Assembly (NCBI GenBank): GCA_002309995.1 | Contig: DBYB01000062.1 | Coordinates: 1 to 56,068 of the forward strand | Direction: 5' to 3' | DNA from: Bacteroidales bacterium UBA1197 | GTDB taxonomy: Bacteria; Bacteroidota; Bacteroidia; Bacteroidales; UBA932 | Length of the DNA: 56,068 nt | Part shown: positions 1 to 6,761 of the stretch, one piece after another | Layout of the letters: the number at the start of each line of letters is the position of its first letter | Numbering within the stretch: the stretch's first letter is position 1 | The notes under the pieces: generated by a model | Seen by the model: only the letters and a program-made list of their open reading frames with translations | Told to the model about the DNA's origin: nothing | Databases searched by the model: none | Program-made: the position numbers and the translations under genes

Positions 1-101
1 GCGCTGTCGCAGAGCATCTCGCCGTTCACACGTGCTTCCATTTCCAGGGCGGGAGCATTGTACTCCGCCTTGGCTGCGAACTGTGTACGTTTAATGATCA
101 T
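1..101 (-). CDS. Hypothetical small protein, N-terminal fragment (runs off the window)
   Basis: An ATG at 101-99 on the minus strand opens a frame that stays open for 33 codons to the window edge. It begins MIIKRTQFAAKAEYNAPALE and continues with an acidic stretch. It lies behind a good Bacteroidetes -7 box (166-159). Bacteroidales genomes carry many short proteins starting with a basic stretch and a 'xxxAPxxE' segment, of unknown function, and this may be one of them, but I cannot assign a family from 33 residues. No signal peptide or membrane segment is visible. The 3' end lies outside the window. Confidence 0.5.
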   Translation of the reverse strand, partial: MIIKRTQFAAKAEYNAPALEMEARVNGEMLCDS

Positions 102-158
102 AATGTTGTTATTAGTTGTTAATGAATAGTTCCTGCAGTTTTAAGGTACAATAACGAG

Positions 159-166
159 CAAATATA
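159..166 (-). promoter_or_regulatory. -7 box for the truncated small ORF
   Basis: TATATTTG on the minus strand matches the Bacteroidetes -7 consensus TAnnTTTG and lies about 58 bases upstream of the ATG at 101. No clear -33 TTTG at the usual spacing is visible. Confidence 0.5.
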
Positions 167-198
167 ACAAAATTCTCCGCGAATAGCAACCCGCAGAC

Positions 199-228
199 AA
201 AAAAAAGGCCGGCACAAAAGTGCCGACC
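199..228 (-). terminator. Rho-independent terminator of rpsU
   Basis: Read on the minus strand, GGTCGGCAC-TTTT-GTGCCGGCC forms a 9-bp stem (one G-T pair) with a four-base loop, followed directly by eight T. It lies 20 bases past the rpsU stop codon, so rpsU is probably monocistronic. Confidence 0.9.
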
Positions 229-248
229 TCTGAAGTATCGTGTGAATT

Positions 249-443
249 CTACTGCTCTTCCAGCAGACGGAGGTGCTGTACGTAGATCGCCTTCTGCTTG
301 GCGATGCGCCTCTTTACGGAAGGCTTCTCGAAATTCTTGCGGGAGCGCATCTCGCGGACTGCACCCGTCTTCTCGAACTTACGCTTGAACTTTTTGAGAG
401 CGCGCTCGATATTTTCGCCTTCTTTAACCTGTACGATAATCAT
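249..443 (-). CDS. rpsU: 30S ribosomal protein bS21
   Basis: This 64-residue basic protein has the bS21 pattern: an N-terminal VQVKEGENIERALKKFKRK segment, a central ..KTGAVREMRSRKNFEKPS.. segment and an RRIAKQKA-type basic tail. bS21 sits on the platform of the small subunit near the 3' end of 16S rRNA. In Bacteroidetes ribosomes it is known to help occlude the anti-Shine-Dalgarno sequence together with bS18 and bS6, which explains why most mRNAs in this phylum lack Shine-Dalgarno sites. The gene has its own -7 box (484-477) and terminator (228-199). Unlike its neighbours it has an extended Shine-Dalgarno sequence seven bases before the ATG (see 451-461), which fits translational autoregulation. 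The assignment is secure. Confidence 0.97.
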   Translation of the reverse strand: MIIVQVKEGENIERALKKFKRKFEKTGAVREMRSRKNFEKPSVKRRIAKQKAIYVQHLRLLEEQ

Positions 444-450
444 TCCTTAT

Positions 451-461
451 ATCACCCCCTT
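451..461 (-). promoter_or_regulatory. Strong Shine-Dalgarno sequence of rpsU
   Basis: The minus strand reads AAGGGGGTGAT, seven bases upstream of the rpsU ATG. It differs by one base from a full complement of the 16S 3' end (AAGGAGGTGAT). I saw no comparable site before the other genes here. In this phylum a strong site on rpsU is consistent with translation by ribosomes lacking bS21. Confidence 0.8.
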
Positions 462-476
462 TTCATTTTTGGACTG

Positions 477-484
477 CAAAGGTA
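477..484 (-). promoter_or_regulatory. -7 box for rpsU
   Basis: TACCTTTG on the minus strand matches TAnnTTTG, 33 bases upstream of the rpsU ATG. A TTTG at 519-516 is too distant to be a standard -33 element. Confidence 0.6.
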
Positions 485-497
485 GAAAAAAAAATCT

Positions 498-505
498 TAT
501 ATTTG
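498..505 (+). promoter_or_regulatory. -7 box for the PHP phosphoesterase gene
   Basis: TATATTTG matches the Bacteroidetes -7 consensus and ends 20 bases before the ATG at 526. The nearest upstream TTTG (468-471) is 26 bases away, wider than the usual 19-21. Confidence 0.55.
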
Positions 506-525
506 TTTACTCGAACAAAAAAATT

Positions 526-1722
526 ATGAAGAAGTTGCTTTTCTCCCTCGCGATTGCCGCAATCTGCCTGCAGGCGGCCGCCACAGTTCCCCACAAAGCC
601 ATCATCCCTGACATCCCGGGATACCTTACCCTCAAGGGCGATTTCCACATCCACACCACTTTCAGCGACGCGGTCGTCTGGCCCGTAACCCGCGTGGACG
701 AAGCCGATTACGACGGTCTGGACTTTATGTCCATCACGGACCATATGGACACCCGTCACCAGCATATGGTGAAGGATTTCGGTGCCAAGGCCAACCGCAA
801 CACCTCTTATGAGATTGCCGTCAAGACCGCCAAGAAATATGGTATTATGGTCATCCACGGCGGCGAGCTCACCCGCGGTTCCCGCATCTTCCCCGGCCAC
901 TTCAACACCCACTTCATCAAGGACGGCGACGCCGTAGCCGATGCTGCCGAAGAGCGTGACGGCGAGTCCTGGTCCGATGAGTTCAAGAAAGAGGAAGAAG
1001 CAATCTGGGGCGGCCTGAAGGAGGCCCGCCGCCAGGGTGGATTCATCGTGTGGAACCATCCCGACTGGGAACAGCAGGCCCGCAACGAGACCACCTGGTG
1101 GCCCATCCATACCGAATTGCTGAATGCAGGCCTGATTGACGGCATAGAGATAGTCAACCGCTTCAGCGGCTACGACCCCGAGGCATTCCACTGGGCCGTA
1201 GAGAAAGACCTTGCAATAGTTACCGGCACCGACGCCCACAAGCCCATGTTCCAGTGGGTTGACTACGAGAAGGGCGAATACCGCCCGATGACCCTGGTGT
1301 TCGCCAAGGAGCGCTCCCTCAAGAGCATACGCGAGGCCCTGGAGGCACGCCGCAGCGTCGCTTTCGCCGACGGGTGCGTCTATGGCAAGGCCGAGTGGCT
1401 GGAGCCCCTGTTCCGCGCCTGCCTGCAGATCACGGACGTCAAGTATTCCGAGAAGAAAGTCACCGTGTACCTGAAGAACGTGAGTTCCATCCCCATCACC
1501 CTCACCAAGGCCCCGGGCGGCGAGAATCTCACCTACCCCCGCCTGCTCTACATCAACGAGGGTGAAGAACTCAGCATCGGCATCAACGGTCCCGACAGCC
1601 GCTACGCCATCGGCCAGAACGAGTTCGACGTCAACTTCGCCATCGCCAACTGGCTAACCGACGTGGACACCCCGCTCATCATCTCCTACCACTTCTCAAT
1701 GCCTGAGAAGTACCGCAAGTAA
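526..1722 (+). CDS. Secreted PHP-domain phosphoesterase (Sb-PDE-like)
   Basis: This 398-residue protein starts at ATG 526, not further upstream. That start gives a clean signal peptide (MKKLLFSLAIAAICLQAAA) and sits 20 bases after a -7 box. The PHP metal-binding fold is visible as FHIHT (residues 40-44), SITDH (69-73), a later IHGGELT strand and a GTDAHKP motif. PHP proteins use these His/Asp residues to bind two or three metals and hydrolyse phosphoesters. A secreted form with this layout resembles the Sb-PDE phosphodiesterases common in Bacteroidetes. The substrate cannot be read from sequence. The C-terminal third after the DAH motif looks like a beta-sandwich of unknown role. A terminator follows at once, so it is probably transcribed alone. 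Confidence 0.85.
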   Translation: MKKLLFSLAIAAICLQAAATVPHKAIIPDIPGYLTLKGDFHIHTTFSDAVVWPVTRVDEADYDGLDFMSITDHMDTRHQHMVKDFGAKANRNTSYEIAVKTAKKYGIMVIHGGELTRGSRIFPGHFNTHFIKDGDAVADAAEERDGESWSDEFKKEEEAIWGGLKEARRQGGFIVWNHPDWEQQARNETTWWPIHTELLNAGLIDGIEIVNRFSGYDPEAFHWAVEKDLAIVTGTDAHKPMFQWVDYEKGEYRPMTLVFAKERSLKSIREALEARRSVAFADGCVYGKAEWLEPLFRACLQITDVKYSEKKVTVYLKNVSSIPITLTKAPGGENLTYPRLLYINEGEELSIGINGPDSRYAIGQNEFDVNFAIANWLTDVDTPLIISYHFSMPEKYRK

Positions 1723-1749
1723 GCGCTGATACGCATAGGTACAAAAAGT

Positions 1750-1782
1750 AAAGACCTGGTCGAAAACGATCAGGTCTTTTTA
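1750..1782 (+). terminator. Terminator of the PHP phosphoesterase gene
   Basis: AAGACCTGGTCG-AAAA-CGATCAGGTCTT forms a 12-bp stem with one G-T pair, followed by TTTTTAT. It lies 28 bases past the stop codon. Confidence 0.88.
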
Positions 1783-1800
1783 TATCCGCCTACGTATCAC

Positions 1801-1916
1801 GTTCGTTCGAGAAACGGAGGCACGTAGTGCCGACCGAGGGGTTAGCTGCGAAGCAGCGCAAGGGGAACCTTCCCCTTGTCCCCTGGGGGTGCAGGGGGAT
1901 AGTAGTCCCAAGGGGA
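1801..1916. repeat. Intergenic cluster of short palindromes (relative of the mtaB insert)
   Basis: Between the converging PHP and gdhA genes lie GGCAC-GTA-GTGCC, GCTGC-GAA-GCAGC and AAGGGGAA-CC-TTCCCCTT, then GTCCCCTGGGGG-TG-CAGGGGGA (1878-1899). The last segment recurs almost exactly inside mtaB at 34901-34924. The stretch has no plausible reading frame. It resembles a dispersed palindromic repeat rather than a regulatory site. Confidence 0.55.
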
Positions 1917-1941
1917 CGATTTAGCCAATATGGCTAAATCG
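1917..1941 (-). other. Perfect 10-bp hairpin across the gdhA stop codon
   Basis: CGATTTAGCC-AATAT-GGCTAAATCG is a perfect inverted repeat. Its right arm contains the last codons and TAG stop of gdhA. There is no T-tract on either strand, so it may stop transcription weakly or protect the 3' end rather than act as a classic terminator. Confidence 0.6.
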
Positions 1942-3277
1942 TGCCCTGCTCAAGCATAGCAGTTGCGACCTTCATGAAGCCTGCAATATTTGCGCCCTTC
2001 ACGTAGTCGATGCTGCCGTCCGGCTGGGTGCCGTACTTCACGCACTGCTCGTGGATGGAATCCATAATGAAGTGCAGCTTGTCATCGACCTCCTTGCCGC
2101 TCCAGCTGATGTGGGAAGCGTTCTGGGTCATTTCCAGGCCGGAAGTGGCCACACCGCCGGCGTTCACGGCCTTGCCGGGTGCGAAAAGCACGCCGTTGTG
2201 CTGGAAGTAGTGGATGGCGCCGGGCTGGCATCCCATATTGGACACCTCGCAGCAGCACCAGGTTCCGTTGGCCTTGAGTTCCTTTGCGTCGTCCTCGGAA
2301 AGCTCGTTCTGGAAGGCGCACGGAAGGGCGATGTCGCACTTCACGCTCCAGGCCTTCTTGCCTGCGACAAACTTGCAGGCGCCGGGGAACTTGTCTGCCA
2401 TATCCTCCACGCGGTTGCGGTTGGATGCACGCATCACGAGCATATAGTCGATCATCTCTTTGGTAATGCCCTCGGGTATCTCGCAGACGCCGTCGGGTCC
2501 GGAGATGGCAACAACCTTGGCTCCGAGTTCGGTCGCCTTGATGCAGGCGCCCCAGGCCACGTTGCCGAATCCGCTTATCGCAACACGGCAGCCCTTGATA
2601 TCCTTGCCCGCCTTGTGCAGCAGGTTCTGGGTAAAGTAGAGGGCGCCGAAGCCGGTAGCCTCGGGACGCAAGATGGAGCCGCCCCAGGTGCTTCCCTTGC
2701 CGGTAAGCACTCCGGTATTGTACTCGCGCGCGAGTTTCTTGTACATTCCGTAGAGGTAACCGATTTCGCGGCCGCCAACGCCGACGTCACCGGCAGGAAT
2801 ATCCTGGTCGGGGCCGATGCACTGCCAGAGTTCCATCATAAAGGCCTGGCAGAAACGCATGATCTCGTCGTTGCTCTTGCCCACGGGGTCGAAGTCGGAA
2901 CCGCCCTTGGCGCCGCCCATCGGAAGGGTGGTGAGAGCGTTCTTGAAAGTCTGCTCGAAACCAAGGAACTTAAGCATTGAAGGGGTAACCGCCCTGTGGA
3001 AACGAAGTCCTCCCTTGTAAGGGCCGATGGCGCTGTTGAACTGTACGCGGTAGCCGGTGTTGGTCTGCACCTCTCCCCTGTCGTCCACCCAGGTGACGCG
3101 GAAGCTGAAGATACGGTCGGGCTCGACCATACGCTCCACTATCTTAGCCTGCTCGAACTCGGGATGCTGGTTGTAAACCTCCTCCACGGATTCCAAAACC
3201 TCCTGAACCGCCTGGAGATACTCTTTCTCGCCGGGGTACTTGGCCTGGAGACGGGCCATGATGTCTGATGTCTTCAT
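1934..3277 (-). CDS. gdhA: NADP-type glutamate dehydrogenase, hexameric family I
   Basis: The 447-residue length is typical of hexameric glutamate dehydrogenases, which interconvert 2-oxoglutarate plus ammonium with L-glutamate in the cytoplasm. Visible motifs are GPYKGGLRFH (residues 85-94, with a substrate-binding lysine), PMGGAKGGSDFDP (119-131, catalytic lysine), PAGDVGVGGREIGY and the nucleotide-binding GFGNVAWG loop. The NADP preference is inferred from similarity to the family I biosynthetic enzymes. It begins 24 bases after the stop of korB with no promoter between, so it is probably the last gene of the nadK-to-gdhA operon. Placement behind a 2-oxoacid:ferredoxin oxidoreductase suggests co-control around 2-oxoglutarate. 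Confidence 0.96.
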   Translation of the reverse strand: MKTSDIMARLQAKYPGEKEYLQAVQEVLESVEEVYNQHPEFEQAKIVERMVEPDRIFSFRVTWVDDRGEVQTNTGYRVQFNSAIGPYKGGLRFHRAVTPSMLKFLGFEQTFKNALTTLPMGGAKGGSDFDPVGKSNDEIMRFCQAFMMELWQCIGPDQDIPAGDVGVGGREIGYLYGMYKKLAREYNTGVLTGKGSTWGGSILRPEATGFGALYFTQNLLHKAGKDIKGCRVAISGFGNVAWGACIKATELGAKVVAISGPDGVCEIPEGITKEMIDYMLVMRASNRNRVEDMADKFPGACKFVAGKKAWSVKCDIALPCAFQNELSEDDAKELKANGTWCCCEVSNMGCQPGAIHYFQHNGVLFAPGKAVNAGGVATSGLEMTQNASHISWSGKEVDDKLHFIMDSIHEQCVKYGTQPDGSIDYVKGANIAGFMKVATAMLEQGTI

Positions 3278-3301
3278 TAAACGATATCGGTTATTAGTGT
3301 G

Positions 3302-4321
3302 TTATTCTACTTCCCAGGTGGAGCCGCTGTGCAGCAGGTCGTCCACGCAGTGTATCTTGGACTTGGCCATCACGTCCTTGACCTGGTCGCGAACGCCGTC
3401 GTCGTAGGTGATGTCCTTCACGTCGCGGATGACGCCCAGGGCCACAGGATAGTCGGGGCCCTTCATATCGGCCAGAGCCGTCTGCAGGCCGATATTGTCC
3501 TCGTGAGGATGATGCACAAGCACGTCCTCGAGGCCGTATCCGCCCTCGCCGATGCGCACCACGCGCAACTTGCGCCCGTCGTACACCAGGCCTCTGTCGG
3601 AGTTCTTGCCGAACACCATCTTCTCGCCGTCGCGGAGGATGATGGTGCGGTCGGCACGGACCTCGGGGTCGGAGATTGACTTATGAGCTCCGTCGTTGAA
3701 AATCACGCAGTTGGTGAGCATCTCCATCACCGAGCAGCCGTCGTGAAGGGCGGCGGCGGTCATAATCTCCTCGTTCAACTTGAGCTCGACGTCGAGCGAA
3801 CGGGCGAAGAAGGTGCCCTTCGCGCCCAGCACGAGCGAGCCGGGGTTGAACGGATGCTCCACGGTGCCATAGGGAGAGGTCTTGGTAATCGCCCCGAACT
3901 TCGAGGTGGGCGAATACTGGCCCTTCGTGAGGCCGTAAATCTGGTTGTTGAACAGGATGATGTTGATGTCGATGTTGCGGCGTATGGCGTGGATGAAGTG
4001 GTTGCCGCCGATTGCAAGGGCGTCGCCGTCGCCGCAGGCCTGCCACACGGTGAGCCAGGGGTTGGCGACCTTGATGCCTGTGGAGATGGCGGTCGCGCGC
4101 CCGTGGATGCTGTGGAAGCCGTACGTATCCATATAATAAGGAAGGCGCGAGGAGCATCCGATACCGGACACCACCACATAGCGCTCCTTCTCGTAGTTAA
4201 GTGCCTGGCTCACCTTGGGCAGGGCCCTCTGCAGGGCCGACAGCACGGCGTGGTCGCCGCAGCCGGGGCACCAGCGTACTTCCTGGTCGGACTTGAAGTC
4301 CTTGAACGTAAGATTTGCCAT
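3302..4321 (-). CDS. korB: 2-oxoacid:ferredoxin oxidoreductase, beta (TPP-binding) subunit
   Basis: This 339-residue protein carries the beta-subunit signatures: WCPGCGD (residues 17-23), which helps bind the cofactor or cluster, and the thiamine-diphosphate motif GDGDALAIGGNHF (from 97) ending in a FNNQIYGLTKGQ segment. With KorA it would decarboxylate a 2-oxoacid to the acyl-CoA and reduce ferredoxin. The 2-oxoglutarate specificity is inferred from the subunit pattern (fused gamma/alpha plus short beta) and from gdhA next door. A branched-chain 2-oxoacid cannot be excluded. The start lies two bases past the korA stop, implying translational coupling. Confidence 0.9.
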   Translation of the reverse strand: MANLTFKDFKSDQEVRWCPGCGDHAVLSALQRALPKVSQALNYEKERYVVVSGIGCSSRLPYYMDTYGFHSIHGRATAISTGIKVANPWLTVWQACGDGDALAIGGNHFIHAIRRNIDINIILFNNQIYGLTKGQYSPTSKFGAITKTSPYGTVEHPFNPGSLVLGAKGTFFARSLDVELKLNEEIMTAAALHDGCSVMEMLTNCVIFNDGAHKSISDPEVRADRTIILRDGEKMVFGKNSDRGLVYDGRKLRVVRIGEGGYGLEDVLVHHPHEDNIGLQTALADMKGPDYPVALGVIRDVKDITYDDGVRDQVKDVMAKSKIHCVDDLLHSGSTWEVE

Positions 4322-4323
4322 CT

Positions 4324-6165
4324 CTATAACTCCTTATTGATTGCGTCCACGAGCTCGCTCACGAGGAACGGCTGGCCCTGGACCTTGTTGTACTTAACAT
4401 AGTTGAACTCCGGCAGGCAGGCCCGCAGGTACCCGGCGAACTGGCCGCTGTTGAGCTCGCACACCAGAATCTTCTCAAAATGGGAGAACACCTCAGCCGT
4501 ATTCGCAGGCAGCGGGTCGATGTAGTCGAAGTGCACGTAGGACACGGCGTCGCCGACTTCCTCCACAGCGTTCAGCAGGTGGCCGTAGGTGCCGCCCCAG
4601 CCCACCACCAGAAGTTTGCCGGAAGCGGGGCCGCGGAGTATCTCCAGGGCGGGGATGCAACGTGCGACGCGCGCCACTTTCTCTGCACGCTCACGCACCA
4701 TAAGTTCGTGGTTGGCGGGATCGGTGGAAAGCACGCCGTCGTGATTCTTCTCCAGACCGCCAACGCGGTGCTCGAAACTCTTCTGGCCGGGCAGGGCCCA
4801 GCGGCGCACAAGCGTCTCGGGATCCCTTTCGAACGGCTTGAACTTCTCGCCTTCGGGCAGCACGCCGCTCACGAACGGCGGCTTGATCTCGGGATAATCG
4901 GCCATCGCGGGCACCCTCCAGGGCTCGCTGCCGTTGCCGAGGAAGCCCTCGGAAAGCAGCATCACCGGAGTCATATGCTCCAGCGCTATCTTGGCGGCAT
5001 TGAACGCCGCGTCGAAGCAATGCGAAGGCGAATGGGCGGCGATCACCGGCATAGGGCACTCGCCGTTGCGGCCATATAGCGCCTGATTCAGGTCGGACTG
5101 CTCGGTCTTGGTAGGAAGACCGGTGGAAGGACCGCCGCGCTGCACGTCAACAACCACGAGCGGGAGTTCGGCCATCACGGCCAGGCCGAGGGCCTCCGTC
5201 TTGAGCGACAGGCCCGGACCTGAAGTAGTGGTGACGGCAAGGTTGCCGGCATAACTTGCACCGATGGCGGTACAGATTCCGGCAATCTCGTCTTCTGCCT
5301 GCAGGGTCTTGGCACCCAGGCTCTTGTGCAAGGCCAGCTCCTCCAGGATGGCGGTTGCCGGCGTAATGGGGTAAGAGCCGCAGAAAAGCGGCAGGCCCGA
5401 CTTCTCGGAGGCGGCAAGCAGGCCCCACGCGGTAGCCTGGTTGCCGGTAATGTTGCGGTAGGTGCCGGGCTTGCGGTTTCCCGAAGGGGCTACCGTATAG
5501 GTATTCGGAATGGCCTGGATGTTGGCGGCATAGTTGAAGCCGTCGTTCAGTACCTTCTTGTTGGGTTCGATGAGTTCCGGATGCTTCTTGGAGAACTTGC
5601 GCTCGAGATACTGGCAGATATACTCCAGCGGACGGCTGTATATGTAGCAGGCCATACCGAGCGTGAACATATTCTTGCACTTCAGCACGGTCTTGGGGTC
5701 CAGCCCGCTCTCTTTGAGCGACTCCTGGGTGAGGGTGGTGATAGGTGCCACTATGAGCGCCCTGTCCTCAACCCTGAGTTCGGTGAAGGGATTGTCGGTC
5801 TTGAAGCCGGCACGCGCCATACCCTTCTCGTCGAAGGCGTCGCCGTCCACCAGAATCATTGCGGTGGGCTTGCACCACTTGGCATTGGACTTGAGGGCGG
5901 CCGGGTTCATAGCGACCAGGAGGTCACAGAAATCGCCGGGCGTGCCCACGCCTTCACTACCTATATGTACCTGGAAACCGGAAACGCCGGACACGGTACC
6001 GTGAGGCGCACGTATCTCGGCGGGGAAATCGGGGAATGTTGACAGGCCGTTGCCATAAATGGCAGACATATCTGCGAAAAGAGACCCGGTGAGCTGCATA
6101 CCATCTCCCGAGTCTCCTGCGAACCTGATCACAACATCCTTTAAGTCAATGACTTTATGTTGCAT
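4324..6165 (-). CDS. korA: 2-oxoacid:ferredoxin oxidoreductase, fused gamma/alpha subunit
   Basis: In this 613-residue protein the N-terminal ~190 residues form the gamma domain (VIRFAGDSGDGMQLTG at about 13-28). The remainder is the alpha pyrimidine-binding domain with GSYPITPATAILEEL and later AEDEIAG and TTTSGPGLSL segments. The fusion order gamma-alpha is the usual one for 2-oxoglutarate and related oxidoreductases of anaerobic Bacteroidetes. It pairs with KorB, which starts two bases downstream. It follows the ompH stop by 21 bases, so transcription probably continues from the envelope genes. It works in the cytoplasm as an anaerobic replacement for 2-oxoglutarate dehydrogenase or in the reductive direction. 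Confidence 0.92.
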   Translation of the reverse strand: MQHKVIDLKDVVIRFAGDSGDGMQLTGSLFADMSAIYGNGLSTFPDFPAEIRAPHGTVSGVSGFQVHIGSEGVGTPGDFCDLLVAMNPAALKSNAKWCKPTAMILVDGDAFDEKGMARAGFKTDNPFTELRVEDRALIVAPITTLTQESLKESGLDPKTVLKCKNMFTLGMACYIYSRPLEYICQYLERKFSKKHPELIEPNKKVLNDGFNYAANIQAIPNTYTVAPSGNRKPGTYRNITGNQATAWGLLAASEKSGLPLFCGSYPITPATAILEELALHKSLGAKTLQAEDEIAGICTAIGASYAGNLAVTTTSGPGLSLKTEALGLAVMAELPLVVVDVQRGGPSTGLPTKTEQSDLNQALYGRNGECPMPVIAAHSPSHCFDAAFNAAKIALEHMTPVMLLSEGFLGNGSEPWRVPAMADYPEIKPPFVSGVLPEGEKFKPFERDPETLVRRWALPGQKSFEHRVGGLEKNHDGVLSTDPANHELMVRERAEKVARVARCIPALEILRGPASGKLLVVGWGGTYGHLLNAVEEVGDAVSYVHFDYIDPLPANTAEVFSHFEKILVCELNSGQFAGYLRACLPEFNYVKYNKVQGQPFLVSELVDAINKEL

Positions 6166-6186
6166 CTTATGTGTAAGGTGATTTAA

Positions 6187-6750
6187 CTACTGTGCTTGCT
6201 GTTCTGCCTTGGATTGGAGTTCCCTCTGGAGGGATTCGATAGTCCTGTCGTCAGGGATACCGAGGGCCTTGCGGGCGGCAGGGGTGAGGTCATCGCTCTG
6301 GGCGGGGTCGATGTAAAGGGCGCTGGTCTGGTCGATCACATAGATATAGCCACCCTCCTTGGCGAGCTTCTCAAGAGCGTCCTGGGCCTTCTTGTAGATG
6401 GGGGCCATCAGCTGCTGCTGCTGTTGCTGGAGCTCGGCCTGCACGGACTGCTGGAACTCCTGGATACGCTGCTGGATGTCGGTGAGTTCCTTCTCCTTGG
6501 CCTCACGGATGGCCTGGGTCCAGGTAGCGGCCTTCTGCTGATACTGCTGATATTTGGCATTCCACTCATCGGCCATTGCCTGATAAGTATCGCTTGCCTC
6601 CTTGCTGGAAGCGTCCATAGTTGCACGGGCCTGGTCTGCCTCCGGCATCAACTGCACGAGCTCGGAGAAATTGACGTGGGCGAACTTCTGCTGTGCAAAA
6701 GCACCTGCGCTCAACATTGCCAAAGCGGCAACCAAAAGAATCTTTTTCAT
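6187..6750 (-). CDS. OmpH/Skp-family periplasmic chaperone
   Basis: This 187-residue protein has a signal peptide (MKKILLVAALAMLSAGAFA, cleaved before QQK). A FAHVNFSELVQLMPE strand is followed by a long Gln/Glu/Lys-rich coiled-coil hairpin (about residues 45-120) with a run of glutamines, and a C-terminal IYVIDQTSALYID strand. This is the Skp/OmpH layout: trimeric chaperones that hold unfolded outer-membrane proteins in the periplasm. It lies 11 bases after bamA, the usual arrangement for delivering clients to the BAM complex. A second, lipid-anchored member of the family is encoded at 11690-12292. Confidence 0.92.
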   Translation of the reverse strand: MKKILLVAALAMLSAGAFAQQKFAHVNFSELVQLMPEADQARATMDASSKEASDTYQAMADEWNAKYQQYQQKAATWTQAIREAKEKELTDIQQRIQEFQQSVQAELQQQQQQLMAPIYKKAQDALEKLAKEGGYIYVIDQTSALYIDPAQSDDLTPAARKALGIPDDRTIESLQRELQSKAEQQAQ

Positions 6751-6761
6751 ATTATCGAACT

